Source: Mycobacterium sp. 852014-50255_SCH5639931
Lineage (GTDB): Bacteria; Actinomycetota; Actinomycetes; Mycobacteriales; Mycobacteriaceae
Assembly (NCBI RefSeq): GCF_001665605.1
Contig: NZ_LZSV01000016.1
Span: 124,001-188,000 of the forward strand
Reading direction: 5' to 3'
DNA: 64,000 nt
Part shown: piece after piece, positions 20,436 to 28,928 of the stretch
How positions within the stretch are numbered: the first letter of the stretch is position 1
Layout of the letters: every line of letters begins with the position of its first letter
Notes under the pieces: model-generated
Seen by the model: the letters and a program-made list of their open reading frames with translations, nothing else
Database searches by the model: none
Told to the model about the DNA's origin: nothing
Position numbers and translations under genes: made by a program

Positions 20436-21932
20436 ATGCCGAAAGCCCAGGACTGGGGAGAAACGCTCGACGATCTCGGGCGGCGCCGTCAGCGCGCGTG
20501 GGGTATGGGTGGCCCCGAACGCCTCGACAAGCACCGCGGCAAGGGCAAGCTCGACGCCCGCGCGCGCATCGAGCGCCTCCTCGACCCGGGGACCTTCCGC
20601 GAAATCGGCACACTGGTCGGCGGCGACATCGCGGCCGACGGTCTGGTCGTCGGCTCCGGATCGATCAATGGTTCGCCGGTGATGTTGGGCTCGGAGGACT
20701 TCACCACCATGGCCGGCAGCATCGGGCCCGGCGGCAACTCCAAGCGCTACCGCATCGCCGAACTCGCGCTGCGCGACAAGGTTCCCCTGGTGATGCTCCT
20801 CGAAGGCGCCGGCTTTCGCCCTGGCGGCGGACATTACGGCCGCGCCCCGACCGACCTGCTCGCGCAGGCGCAATGCTCGGGCCGGGTACCGACGGTTGCC
20901 GCCGTGCTCGGCCCGTCGGCCGGACATGGTGCCCTCGTCGCCCCCGTCTGCGACTTCCGCATCATGAGCGCCCACGGCGCCATCTTCACCGCCGGACCGC
21001 CGGTCGTCAAAGAGTCCACCGGAGAGGAGATCTCGAAGGAGAACCTCGGCGGACCCGGCACCGCCTTGCCGAGCGGGGTGATCCACAACGTCGCCGAAGA
21101 CGACGAAGCCGTGATCGCCGATATCCGGCGGTACCTGTCGTATTTCCCGCCGAGCGCGTGGTCGTACCCGGCGCAGCTGCCGCCGGACGGGGACAGCGAG
21201 CCACGTGCGACGCCCGAACTGCTCGACATCGTCTCCCGCGACAACCGCCGCATCTACGACATGCGCGCCGTGCTGGACGTGGTCTTCGACCGGCCCGACT
21301 GGTTCGAAGTCCAGCCGCAGTACGGCAAGGCGATCATCTGCGCGTTGGCCCATCTCGGTGGCCACCCGGTCGCGGTCGTCGCGAATCAGCCGAACGTGCT
21401 CGCGGGCTCCATCGACGCCGACGCGGCGGACAAGGCGGCACATTTCATCATGGTGGCCGACTCTTTCCACCTGCCCATCGTGTTCCTTGCTGATAACCCC
21501 GGCATGCTGCCCGGTAGTCGGTCCGAGCGCAGCGGCGTGCTGCGCGCCGGTGCGCGGATGTTCGCCGCGCAGACGGCGGCAACCACGGTCAAGTTGCACG
21601 TCACATTGCGCAAGGCATACGGATTTGGCTCGATGGTCATGTCGCTCTTGGGTTTCGATCACCAGAGCGCGACCTTCGCCTACCCGGGCGCCACCATGGG
21701 CGCCATGAGCGCGGCGGCGCTGGGCCGGGCGACGCATGCCGGTGAGGACATCACCGCGAAGCTGCGCGACGCCGAGTTGCAGGCGTCCTATCGCTCGGCC
21801 GAGCATCTGGGATTCGATGAACTCATCGATCCCCGCGAAACCCGTGATGCCTTACTCAGTTCACTGCTTCGTGGACTGTCCAGCCGGCAGGCCGCCGCCG
21901 AACCGGTGAGCCGGACCGTCATCATGCCGTAA
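20436..21932 (+). CDS. Biotin-dependent acyl-CoA carboxylase carboxyltransferase (beta) subunit
   Basis: The 498-residue protein is a carboxyltransferase of the AccD/PccB/MccB crotonase-fold type. It has the N-domain RLDKHRGKGKLDARARIERLLDPGTF, the acyl-CoA/biotin oxyanion regions (GGGHYGRAP, GPSAGHGALVAP) and the C-domain ADNPGMLPGSRSERSGVLRAG with KAYGFGSMVM. It would move CO2 from carboxybiotin to an acyl-CoA, as in methylcrotonyl- or geranyl-CoA carboxylase steps of branched or terpenoid degradation. No biotin-carrying alpha subunit is in the window, so it must pair with one elsewhere. A GAGGTAGGA site precedes ATG 20436. Confidence 0.85.
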   Translation: MPKAQDWGETLDDLGRRRQRAWGMGGPERLDKHRGKGKLDARARIERLLDPGTFREIGTLVGGDIAADGLVVGSGSINGSPVMLGSEDFTTMAGSIGPGGNSKRYRIAELALRDKVPLVMLLEGAGFRPGGGHYGRAPTDLLAQAQCSGRVPTVAAVLGPSAGHGALVAPVCDFRIMSAHGAIFTAGPPVVKESTGEEISKENLGGPGTALPSGVIHNVAEDDEAVIADIRRYLSYFPPSAWSYPAQLPPDGDSEPRATPELLDIVSRDNRRIYDMRAVLDVVFDRPDWFEVQPQYGKAIICALAHLGGHPVAVVANQPNVLAGSIDADAADKAAHFIMVADSFHLPIVFLADNPGMLPGSRSERSGVLRAGARMFAAQTAATTVKLHVTLRKAYGFGSMVMSLLGFDHQSATFAYPGATMGAMSAAALGRATHAGEDITAKLRDAELQASYRSAEHLGFDELIDPRETRDALLSSLLRGLSSRQAAAEPVSRTVIMP

Positions 21933-21936
21933 CGGG

Positions 21937-22980
21937 CTAAGCGCTCCCCCGATAGGCCGCGATCACGGGTTCGAGTTCGTCCGGTGTCGCGCCGTGCATG
22001 ATCACGGCGTCGGCCCCGTAGCCGAATTCCTTGCGGACGCGATCCGCACATTGCCGGGCAGACCCGGTGGCCGACGGCTCCAGCCACTCGTCGGGGATCA
22101 ACGTCGCGATGTGCTCGATCTGCTCGGCCGTGGCCTTGTGGTCGATCCCGCCGGCGATCGACGTCACCACCGGGTCGTCCCGGAAGCGTTGCAGCACAGC
22201 CGGATCCCAATTGTTCGTCCGCACCATCAGGTCGCCGTAGCCCTGCAGATAGGTGGCCAGGCGCGCGACCGTCTTCTTCAGCCGCAGCTCCTCGGGAAGG
22301 TGGTCACCGACGGTCGCAAAGCACGACCACACCCGTACGCTGTCCGGGTCGCGGCCGGCCTTTTCGGCCGCGGCCTTCACCGTCTTGGCGCAGCGCTGCA
22401 GCGTCTCCGGGGTGAAATAAGTGTGCAGGATGACGTCATCGAACACGCGCCCACCAAGTTCGAGCGTCTTCGGCCCGAAAGCCACCAGCGCCAACCGGAT
22501 GTCCTCGTTGAAGTCGGGGTCGAGGAACAGGATCGGGTATTTGCCCATCGGCCCGTCGTGGTTGAAGATCAGCTCGCCGCGCCACAGGCGCCGCATGACC
22601 TGGGCCCAGTCTTCCATCTGCGCGGTCGTGACCGCCGGTATGCCGAACGCCCCGTAGATCGCCGCGATGCCCCGGCCGATCCCCAGCGTGAAGCGCCCGC
22701 CGGAGAGCCGGTGCATGGTGGTGGCCCACGACCCGGTGATCAGCGGATGTCGGGTGTTGTGATTGGTTGCGGCGGTGGCGATCTGCATCCGAGTCGTCAC
22801 GGCGCACGCGGCCCCCGTCAGCGACGACGCCTCCTTGACGTTCCAGCGCTCGGAGATGAAAGCGGTGCCGAGACCCAGCTCCTCGCCGCGGCGGGCCTCA
22901 TCGACCAGCGTTGCCGGGCCTTCCCCGCCGGCGCCCGCCAGCAGGTAGTAACCCAATTCATCAAGCGTGCGATCGCTCAA
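21937..22980 (-). CDS. LLM-class F420-dependent-type oxidoreductase
   Basis: This luciferase-like enzyme (about 347 residues) has GYYLLAGAGGEGPATLVDEA, SERWNVKEASSLTGAA, ITGSWATTMHRLSGGRFTLG and DLMVRTNNWDP. It resembles the mycobacterial F420-dependent LLM families. No ATG is suitably placed; TTG at 22980 is preferred because it is 7 nt after AAGGAG (22988-22993) and overlaps the SnoaL-like gene stop as TTGA. Other in-frame TTG codons lie at 22986 and 23007. It is the last gene of the block beginning with the broken Baeyer-Villiger monooxygenase. Its C-terminal end faces the carboxyltransferase gene with a 4-bp gap. Confidence 0.8.
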   Translation of the reverse strand: MSDRTLDELGYYLLAGAGGEGPATLVDEARRGEELGLGTAFISERWNVKEASSLTGAACAVTTRMQIATAATNHNTRHPLITGSWATTMHRLSGGRFTLGIGRGIAAIYGAFGIPAVTTAQMEDWAQVMRRLWRGELIFNHDGPMGKYPILFLDPDFNEDIRLALVAFGPKTLELGGRVFDDVILHTYFTPETLQRCAKTVKAAAEKAGRDPDSVRVWSCFATVGDHLPEELRLKKTVARLATYLQGYGDLMVRTNNWDPAVLQRFRDDPVVTSIAGGIDHKATAEQIEHIATLIPDEWLEPSATGSARQCADRVRKEFGYGADAVIMHGATPDELEPVIAAYRGSA

Positions 22981-23357
22981 CTCCAAACTCCTTGCTGATA
23001 GCCGCAATTCCAGACTTCGGTGATCTTCCCGTCGACGACGCGGAACACCTCGATGCTGGCGACGTTGCTTTCGGCGCCGTCCTTGGTGGTCATCGACGAG
23101 TCGTAAACGATCGCGACGTGCTCGCCGTCGTCTCCGGCGGCGACGACGTTCAGATCGAACCTCAACTTGTCGAACATCGCCCAGACGTCTTTGACCCGGC
23201 TGACCGCCTGGTCGCGGGTCAGGGTATGCGCCTCGCCCACCCCGTGCCGAATCACGTTGTCTGCGAACAACTCCTCGGCCAGCTTCAGGTTGTGTTCGTT
23301 CCAGACGACGAGGTTGTAGAGCTCGACGACTTCGCGGGCGGTGCGCGGGGCCGCCAT
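22977..23357 (-). CDS. SnoaL-like / NTF2-fold small protein
   Basis: The 126-residue protein has the cone-shaped NTF2 pattern: helix ARE(V)VELYNLVVWNEHNLKLAEELFADNV, then GVGEAHTLTRDQAV and strands including DDGEHVAIVYDSSMTT and VFRVVDGKITEVWN. The family includes polyketide cyclases, steroid isomerase-like and epoxide hydrolase-like enzymes acting on ring compounds. The ATG at 23357 overlaps the alpha/beta hydrolase stop by one base (TGATG), and the stop overlaps the LLM TTG start, so three genes are tightly coupled. The exact reaction is unknown. Confidence 0.75.
   Translation of the reverse strand: MAAPRTAREVVELYNLVVWNEHNLKLAEELFADNVIRHGVGEAHTLTRDQAVSRVKDVWAMFDKLRFDLNVVAAGDDGEHVAIVYDSSMTTKDGAESNVASIEVFRVVDGKITEVWNCGYQQGVWS
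22988..22993 (-). promoter_or_regulatory. Ribosome binding site AAGGAG deciding the TTG start of the LLM gene
   Basis: AAGGAG (reading on the minus strand) ends 7 nt before TTG 22980, the ideal spacing, whereas TTG 22986 would be one base away and TTG 23007 lies upstream of it. This supports the short form of the LLM protein. Confidence 0.55.
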
Positions 23358-24475
23358 CAGCCGGCGACTTCGCTCAGGAATCGATCGGTCACCCGCTGCA
23401 CGCGCCGGGAGAAAAGGTGCCCGACGTGGCTGCCGTCGTACCAGTACAGTTGGCCGCCCCAGCGCTCCTGCAACTCGACCGCGGGATCGCGCATTGCCAT
23501 CCGGTCGTGCCAGGCGCCGACGATGAGCCGGCGATGCGGCGGCGGCGCCGGGTCGACCCGCAGCGGATCGATCACCGAGGTCAGCTTCGCCACCTCCGGG
23601 GACGCCAGCAGGTCGCGGAAGCCGTCGCGGGACGACCCCCAGCGCCCCAAGTGCCGGGCGATCATCGCGTTGAGTCCCAGGATCGGCGTGTACAGCGCGA
23701 CCGCATCGACCTGCCTCTCCAGGTGGGAGACCAGCGCGGCGACCGGGGTCCCCATTGAAATCCCGGCTATCACAACGGCACTGGCCTGCGGCTGCACCCA
23801 GCGCACCACCGCGCGAATCTCGGACACCGAACGCATCATGCCGGCGACGTTGCCCAATGGGTCCATGTCGGGGTAGGCGGGCCACTCTCGGCGTCGGCAG
23901 CCGTGACCGGGCTGCACCGGCAGTGCGACGTTGAACCCGAGTTGGTGGTGTATTCGGCCGATGCGACTCAGCAGCAGGTCTTCGATGCCCCCCTGACCGG
24001 CGCCGTGCACCCAGATCAGCCACGGCCGGGGGCCATCGCGGTGCCGGCACAGGTGCACCACCGCTCGCGCCGGCCCGCCCAGCCCCTCGGCCGCAAGGGT
24101 TTCCGGCAAAGCCGGGTCATGTTCGAACGCCATCCGTTCATACGAAAGGTTGCCGATGCGCCGCCGCCGCACCGAGGTTGCCCGCAACGGCCTCGGCTCG
24201 GCGTGCGCACGATCGATGCCCAGGACGGATAATTCTTCGGCAGCGGCGGTGCAGCCGTCGAGCGACCGCATGCCCGTGGGAGTCCCGCCCAGCAACGAAA
24301 ACCCGCTTAGGACAAGTTCGTCCAGCATCACCTCGCCGAACTGGCGGAGCCCGCGTGGTGACGCTGGAGCCCAGCGAGTCGATTGGTTCAGGCCGGTCAC
24401 CGTACGGGGCACCAACATGCCAAGTTCACGGGTCACGTCCCTGGCGAGACCCAGGCCTTGCGTTACCTTCGACAT
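23357..24475 (-). CDS. Alpha/beta hydrolase
   Basis: The 372-residue protein starts at ATG 24475 (MSKVTQGLGLARD), with AGGTGA upstream; GTG 24484 is an in-frame alternative. The catalytic set appears complete: nucleophile elbow GISMG with Ser240, Asp324 (GAWHDRMA) and His350 or His353 (GSHVGHLF). The oxyanion region is WVHGAGQGG. It lies 9 bp after the remnant of a Baeyer-Villiger monooxygenase gene; in intact clusters such pairs make an ester or lactone and then hydrolyse it, so esterase or lactonase activity is a reasonable inference. Confidence 0.8.
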   Translation of the reverse strand: MSKVTQGLGLARDVTRELGMLVPRTVTGLNQSTRWAPASPRGLRQFGEVMLDELVLSGFSLLGGTPTGMRSLDGCTAAAEELSVLGIDRAHAEPRPLRATSVRRRRIGNLSYERMAFEHDPALPETLAAEGLGGPARAVVHLCRHRDGPRPWLIWVHGAGQGGIEDLLLSRIGRIHHQLGFNVALPVQPGHGCRRREWPAYPDMDPLGNVAGMMRSVSEIRAVVRWVQPQASAVVIAGISMGTPVAALVSHLERQVDAVALYTPILGLNAMIARHLGRWGSSRDGFRDLLASPEVAKLTSVIDPLRVDPAPPPHRRLIVGAWHDRMAMRDPAVELQERWGGQLYWYDGSHVGHLFSRRVQRVTDRFLSEVAG

Positions 24476-24484
24476 TTCAATCAC

Positions 24485-24864
24485 CTACGTCAGTTTGAAA
24501 CCTGTGTATCCGCCGGCCGCGATTTCGTCGCAGCGGCGCCGGTATCGGGGATTCCGCCGGTGTAGCCTATGTACATCCGTTTCTTCCCCGGCACGTTTCC
24601 GCCGTTGTACCCCGAATTACACGATGGATGGACCAGTACCGTCGGCGCAACGAGCGAAGTGGCGTAGTCGATCCACTCCTGCTGCGCGGTGGCCAACGCC
24701 TCGATGGAGCGGATTCCGCGGGCCCGCAGGTCTACGATGCAATCACCGATCCACTCCACATGCTGTTCTAGCGCGGCGACGAAGTTCGTGGCGGCGCTGG
24801 GACTGCCCGGGCCCTGGATGGTGAACAGCTTCGGGAAGCCTCCGTCATTTCGCTCCTTGCCGTG
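24485..24864 (-). pseudogene. C-terminal remnant of a flavin-containing Baeyer-Villiger monooxygenase
   Basis: About 125 codons match the C-terminal end of cyclohexanone-type monooxygenases: GFPKLFTIQGPGSPSAATNF, EQHVEWIGDCI, TSLVAPTVLVHPSCNS, YNGGNVPGKKRMYIGYTGG. The FAD- and NADPH-binding parts are absent. A frameshift occurs in a run of four C (24547-24550): the original frame gives an unrelated tail, while the +1 frame restores RYRRRCDEIAAGGYTGFKLT and stops at 24485. N-terminal deletion plus frameshift shows a dead gene. The break near 24864 is next to the regulon dyad and promoter of the Rieske oxygenase, which suggests a past deletion or rearrangement there. Confidence 0.8.
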
Positions 24865-24889
24865 CACAGGCTCGAACTGCTGAAATCTA

Positions 24890-24908
24890 TACTGTAACGG
24901 ACTTAGTA
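24890..24908. promoter_or_regulatory. 19-bp TAC-N13-GTA regulon dyad (site 4)
   Basis: TACTGTAACGGACTTAGTA. The left half is a perfect TACTGTAA; the right half keeps only AGTA. It ends 22 bp before the GTG start of the Rieske oxygenase and would overlap its promoter. Confidence 0.6.
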
Positions 24909-24930
24909 TCAGGCAATCGGAGGCTTCGGC

Positions 24931-25941
24931 GTGAAAGTGCCATTCACCTGGAAGGTCACCGGGTGGTTCATGGTCGGGTGGTCGCCCGAATTCCCGGTTG
25001 GCGAGGTGCGGCCGCTGCACTACTTCGGCGAGGATCTGCTCGCCTACCGCGACGAGTCCGGCGAGCTACACGTCCTGGAAGCGCACTGCAAACACCTCGG
25101 CGCGCACATCGGCCACGGCGGAAAGGTGCTCGGCGACTGCGTCGAATGCCCCTTCCATGGCTGGCGTTGGGGCCCGGACGGCACCAACCGGTACATCCCC
25201 TATCAACCCGACCGGCCCAACCGCGCGCTCCGTCTGCGGGTGTTCCCGGTGCGCGAGCAGTACGACTGCGTGTTCATCTGGCACCATCCGGAAGGCAAGG
25301 AGCCGCAGTGGGACATGCCGGACATCTTCCGGAAATTTCCGCAATTCGAAACCGACCCGGCGGCGTATTACCGCGCGTACCCGGAGTTCTCTCGGCGCGC
25401 CGAACGCGAGCCGGTGCATCCGCAGATCGTCGCGGAGAATGCCCCCGACAGCGCACATTTCGAATACGTACACCACGCCACGGTGACGCCGCGGGTGCTG
25501 GACTGGAAGATCGTCGACCACGAGTGGCAGTTCGTCGCGGGGTGGCCAGACGCGCGCAGCGACAATCCCGACGATCTCGCGTTGCGGTTCCACAGCCACC
25601 TGTTCGGCCTGGGCGGAGCGATCAGCGTCTTCGAGGGAGCACAGAACCATCGGCTGATCTTCACCTGCACGCCGGTCGACGACGAGTGTTCGGACCTCTT
25701 CTACTCGATCTGGTGGCCACGGGTCCCCGGCGACACATCCGACGTACCGCAGGGCAAGCTGCGCGATGTGATCGAACAGCAATTCCTGTCCACCGTCTTC
25801 GACGATCTGCAAATCTGGCGCTACCAGAAGTACGTGGAAAATCCGGCGCTTTCCAAGGTCGACGCGAAAGGGTATATGGCACTACGGAAATGGGCGAAGC
25901 AGTTCTATGACGTCCCGGCCGAAGTGTCCGCATCGGCATGA
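24931..25941 (+). CDS. Rieske non-heme iron oxygenase, KshA-like
   Basis: The 336-residue terminal oxygenase has the Rieske cluster ligands Cys53-x-His55 (AHCKHLG) and Cys73-x2-His76 (CPFHGW), and the mononuclear iron triad region APDSAHFEYVHH giving Asp173, His176 and His181. Length and motif layout resemble KshA, the 3-ketosteroid 9alpha-hydroxylase oxygenase, so hydroxylation of a polycyclic or alicyclic substrate is a good guess. The start is GTG behind GGAGG (24919-24923). No KshB-like reductase is encoded nearby. It heads a coupled unit with isochorismatase-like, thioesterase and FadD genes and carries a regulon dyad in its promoter. Confidence 0.9.
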   Translation: MKVPFTWKVTGWFMVGWSPEFPVGEVRPLHYFGEDLLAYRDESGELHVLEAHCKHLGAHIGHGGKVLGDCVECPFHGWRWGPDGTNRYIPYQPDRPNRALRLRVFPVREQYDCVFIWHHPEGKEPQWDMPDIFRKFPQFETDPAAYYRAYPEFSRRAEREPVHPQIVAENAPDSAHFEYVHHATVTPRVLDWKIVDHEWQFVAGWPDARSDNPDDLALRFHSHLFGLGGAISVFEGAQNHRLIFTCTPVDDECSDLFYSIWWPRVPGDTSDVPQGKLRDVIEQQFLSTVFDDLQIWRYQKYVENPALSKVDAKGYMALRKWAKQFYDVPAEVSASA

Positions 25942-26558
25942 CAGCGAAACTTGCCGAACTCGCGGCGCCCGAGCACACCGCGATCGTCACGCAGGAATGC
26001 CAGGGCGCCGTCATCGGCCCCAACGCCGGACTGGCGATGCTGGCCGAGGAAGCACGACGGGTTGCCCTGCCTAATATCGTGCGACTGTTGCCGGCGGGCC
26101 GGGCGGCCGGGGCACGCGTCGTGCACTGCTTGGTGCAGCGGCGGCCCGACGGGCTCGGCTCCAACCACAACGCCAAGATCTTCGCCATGGGGCACGGTCA
26201 GGTCGACATCACCCCGGGCACCTCCGGCGCGGCCCTGCTCCCCGAATTGGGCCCGGAGCCGGACGATCTGGTGCTGAGCCGCTGGCACGGCGTCGGGCCG
26301 ATGGGCGGCACGGACCTGGACGCGATACTGCGCAACCTGGGGGTCTCCACCATCGTTGTCGTCGGGGTGTCGCTGAACATCGCTATCCCCAACGTCGTCA
26401 TGGACGCCGTCAACGCCGCCTACCGCGTCATCGTCCCCCGCGACGCGGTCGCCGGCATACCCACCGAATATGGAGTGGCCATCATCGCCAACACTCTGTC
26501 CCTGCTTGCGACCATTACCACCACCGAAGAGCTGCTCGACGTGTGGACGCAGCGATGA
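25938..26558 (+). CDS. Isochorismatase-like (cysteine hydrolase fold) protein without the nucleophilic Cys
   Basis: This 206-residue protein has the isochorismatase-like alpha/beta fold: AIVTQECQGAVIG near the start, LVLSRWHGVGPMGGT in the middle and STIVVVGVSLNIAIPNVVMD near the end. In active members the last segment contains the nucleophilic Cys (GVxTNxCV); here the position is Ala (NIA). The usual N-terminal Asp is Glu, and the Lys position is not Lys. Classical Asp-Lys-Cys chemistry is therefore unlikely. It overlaps the Rieske oxygenase stop (ATGA) and the thioesterase start (ATGA), so it is tightly co-expressed with both. Confidence 0.8.
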   Translation: MTAKLAELAAPEHTAIVTQECQGAVIGPNAGLAMLAEEARRVALPNIVRLLPAGRAAGARVVHCLVQRRPDGLGSNHNAKIFAMGHGQVDITPGTSGAALLPELGPEPDDLVLSRWHGVGPMGGTDLDAILRNLGVSTIVVVGVSLNIAIPNVVMDAVNAAYRVIVPRDAVAGIPTEYGVAIIANTLSLLATITTTEELLDVWTQR

Positions 26559-27175
26559 CCGACACCACACCCGGGGTTCGCGGCGGATTCCCCGACGTCA
26601 CACCCGTCGAGGACGCCCCCGAAGAACTGGGTCCCTTCGTCGCTGCGCTGCGCCGCCTGCAGGACCTGACCGTGTCCACCAAGCCGGACCCCGCGCTTTG
26701 GGCAGCCGCGACCGTGCACCTGGAGAACGCTTGCGCTCTACTGGACGGCCACCAGGTTCCGGAGACCGAGTCGGTAGCCGGCCGAGTGCTGAGCCTGCCC
26801 GGGTTGGCCCATCCCTTGATGCCGCCGTGGATGGTGACCGAATTTGGCCCCGACGGTGTGAGCATGGCTGGTCATTTCACCACCTCACACATAGGCGGGA
26901 ACCGGGCCGTGCACGGCGGAATGATCCCGCTCTTTTACGACTGGCTGCTCGGCATGGTCGTGTCCACCGCGGACATCCGGCCCACCCGCACGGCCTATCT
27001 GCACGTCGACTACCGCAACATCACCCCGATCGACGAGCCGCTGACCGCCCGCGGTCGCATCACCGATATCGACGGCAGGAAGATATTCATCGCGGCTACG
27101 ATGACGGCCGCTGATGGCACGCTGCTCACCGAAGCCAACGGCCTGATGGTCCGACTGCTCCCCCACCAGCCTTGA
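26555..27175 (+). CDS. PaaI-type hotdog thioesterase
   Basis: The 206-residue protein starts at ATG 26555, overlapping the preceding stop; an in-frame upstream codon exists but adds only four residues. The hotdog motif is NRAVHGGMIPLFYDWLLG, followed by TAYLHVDYRNITPIDEPLT and KIFIAATMTAADGTLLTEAN, as in the PaaI/4HBT family that hydrolyses acyl-CoA thioesters. The N-terminal ~85 residues are an extension typical of mycobacterial members. It may release or proof-read CoA esters made by the FadD that follows 8 bp later. Confidence 0.8.
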   Translation: MTDTTPGVRGGFPDVTPVEDAPEELGPFVAALRRLQDLTVSTKPDPALWAAATVHLENACALLDGHQVPETESVAGRVLSLPGLAHPLMPPWMVTEFGPDGVSMAGHFTTSHIGGNRAVHGGMIPLFYDWLLGMVVSTADIRPTRTAYLHVDYRNITPIDEPLTARGRITDIDGRKIFIAATMTAADGTLLTEANGLMVRLLPHQP

Positions 27176-27183
27176 GAGGCCTA

Positions 27184-28836
27184 ATGTCTGATCCAGCAAC
27201 ACAATTCACGGTCCCCGCCGTCGCGACGGCCGTCGCGGCCGCGATTCCCGACCGGGAGCTGCTAATACAGGGCGGACGGCGGTACAGCTACGCACAAGTG
27301 CTCGAACGGTCACACCGCCTCGCCGCGTACCTGCGCTCACGCGGGCTGGGGTGCCACACCGAACGCTCCGCGCTCCCCGGCCATGAGGCCGGCCAGGACC
27401 TGCTCGGCATCTACGCCTACAACGGCAACGAATTCGTCGAGGCGTTGCTGGGAGCGTTTCAGGCCCGAGTCGCCCCGTTCAACGTCAACTTCCGCTACGT
27501 AAAGAGCGAGCTGCAGTATCTCTTGGCGGATTCCGGGGCGACCGCGCTGATCTACCACGCCGCGTTCGCGCCGCGGGTGGCCGAGATCTTGCCGGACCTG
27601 CCCCAACTGCGGGTACTGATCCAGATCGCCGATGACTCCGGCAACGAATTGATCTACGGCGCGGTCGATTACGAGAGAATCATCGCGTCTTCCACACCGG
27701 AGCCACCACCGGTTCAGCCTTCGCCCGACGACCTGTACGTCCTGTACACGGGCGGCACGACGGGGATGCCGAAAGGTGTGCTGTGGCGCCAGCACGACAT
27801 CTTCATGACGTCCTTCGGCGGGCGCAACCTGATGACCGGTGAGCCGTTCGGATCCGTCGACGAGATCACGGCGGGGGTCGCCGCGGGTCCCGGCACCAAG
27901 CTGATGATCCTGCCGCCGCTGATGCACGGCGCGGCTCAGTGGAGCGTGATGACGGCGATCACGACCGGACAATCCGTCGTCTTCCCGTCGGTCGTTGACC
28001 GTCTGGACGCCGAAGAGGTCGTCCGCACCATCGAGCGCGAGCGGGTGACCGTGGTGACGGTGGTCGGTGATGCGATGGCCCGCCCGCTGGTCGCCGCCAT
28101 CGAGAAAGGGATCGCGGACGTGTCGTCGTTGGCCGTGGTCGCCAACGGGGGCGCGTTGCTCACCCCGTTCGTCAAGCAGCGGTTGATCGAAGTCCTGCCG
28201 AACGCCGTCGTCGTCGACGGTGTCGGATCCTCGGAAACCGGCGCGCAGATGCACCACATGTCGATGTCGGGAGCGGTGTCGACCGGCACCTTCAACGCGG
28301 GACCGGACACGTTCGTGGCGGCCGAAGACCTGGCCTCGATCCTGGAACCGGGTCACGACGGAATGGGCTGGCTCGCGCAGCGCGGGTACGTTCCCCTCGG
28401 CTACAAGGGCGATGCGGCCAAGACCGCCAAGACATTTCCCGTCATCGACGGGGTCCGGTATGCGATCCCCGGCGACCGGGCCCGCCACCGCGCCGATGGC
28501 ACCGTCGAACTGCTGGGCCGCGATTCCGTGACGATCAACTCGGGCGGCGAAAAGATCTTCGTCGAGGAGGTCGAGACCGCCATCGCGTCGCACCCCGCGG
28601 TGGCCGACGTGGTGGTCGCCGGACGTCCCAGTGAGCGGTGGGGCCAGGAGGTGGTGGCCGTCGTCGCACTGGCCGAAGGTGCCCGCGCCGACGCCGAGGA
28701 GTTGGTCGCCCACGCCGGGCAATCGCTGGCCCGCTACAAACTTCCCAAGGCGATCGTGTTCCGCGCGGCAATCGAGCGCAGCCCGTCGGGCAAGGCCGAC
28801 TACCGGTGGGCGCGCGAGCAGGCTGTTAACGGCTGA
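27184..28836 (+). CDS. Acyl-CoA synthetase (FadD family)
   Basis: The 550-residue AMP-forming ligase starts at ATG 27184 behind GAGAGG; an upstream in-frame TTG at 27172 is less likely. It has the P-loop-like YTGGTTGMPKGVLWRQ, VDGVGSSETG, PGDRARHRADG and the C-terminal NSGGEKIFVEEVE, with the acyl-adenylate Lys in SGKADYRW. It is closely similar to the FadD at 45123 (same GVLWRQ and RWAREQA ends). It probably activates a carboxylic acid formed by the upstream oxygenase system. It is the last gene of the Rieske oxygenase unit before a fresh promoter at 28859. Confidence 0.9.
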   Translation: MSDPATQFTVPAVATAVAAAIPDRELLIQGGRRYSYAQVLERSHRLAAYLRSRGLGCHTERSALPGHEAGQDLLGIYAYNGNEFVEALLGAFQARVAPFNVNFRYVKSELQYLLADSGATALIYHAAFAPRVAEILPDLPQLRVLIQIADDSGNELIYGAVDYERIIASSTPEPPPVQPSPDDLYVLYTGGTTGMPKGVLWRQHDIFMTSFGGRNLMTGEPFGSVDEITAGVAAGPGTKLMILPPLMHGAAQWSVMTAITTGQSVVFPSVVDRLDAEEVVRTIERERVTVVTVVGDAMARPLVAAIEKGIADVSSLAVVANGGALLTPFVKQRLIEVLPNAVVVDGVGSSETGAQMHHMSMSGAVSTGTFNAGPDTFVAAEDLASILEPGHDGMGWLAQRGYVPLGYKGDAAKTAKTFPVIDGVRYAIPGDRARHRADGTVELLGRDSVTINSGGEKIFVEEVETAIASHPAVADVVVAGRPSERWGQEVVAVVALAEGARADAEELVAHAGQSLARYKLPKAIVFRAAIERSPSGKADYRWAREQAVNG

Positions 28837-28858
28837 TCGGCGGGCTGCCCATATTGTC

Positions 28859-28877
28859 TACTGTAAGAATTACAGTA
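28859..28877. promoter_or_regulatory. Perfect 19-bp dyad TACTGTAA-GAA-TTACAGTA (site 5)
   Basis: TACTGTAAGAATTACAGTA is a perfect palindrome with eight-base arms and a three-base centre, the best copy of the motif in the window. It lies 22 bp after the fadD stop and 51 bp before the P450 GTG, so it marks an internal promoter for the P450-CoA-transferase pair. The form is typical of a TetR-family operator. Confidence 0.75.
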
Positions 28878-28928
28878 CGATCTTACGCAAGGGCATGCCG
28901 TTCACGCAGAAGATGCTGGAGAGCCAAG

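Noticed and set aside
23357..24484. GTG 24484 as start of the alpha/beta hydrolase
   Set aside because: It overlaps the end of the monooxygenase relic and has no ribosome site, while ATG 24475 has AGGTGA at workable distance.
24490..25020. A 176-residue protein from the minus strand at 25020
   Set aside because: Its first ~50 residues read antisense through the Rieske oxygenase start and operator. Only the later part has homology, and that is a frameshifted monooxygenase relic.
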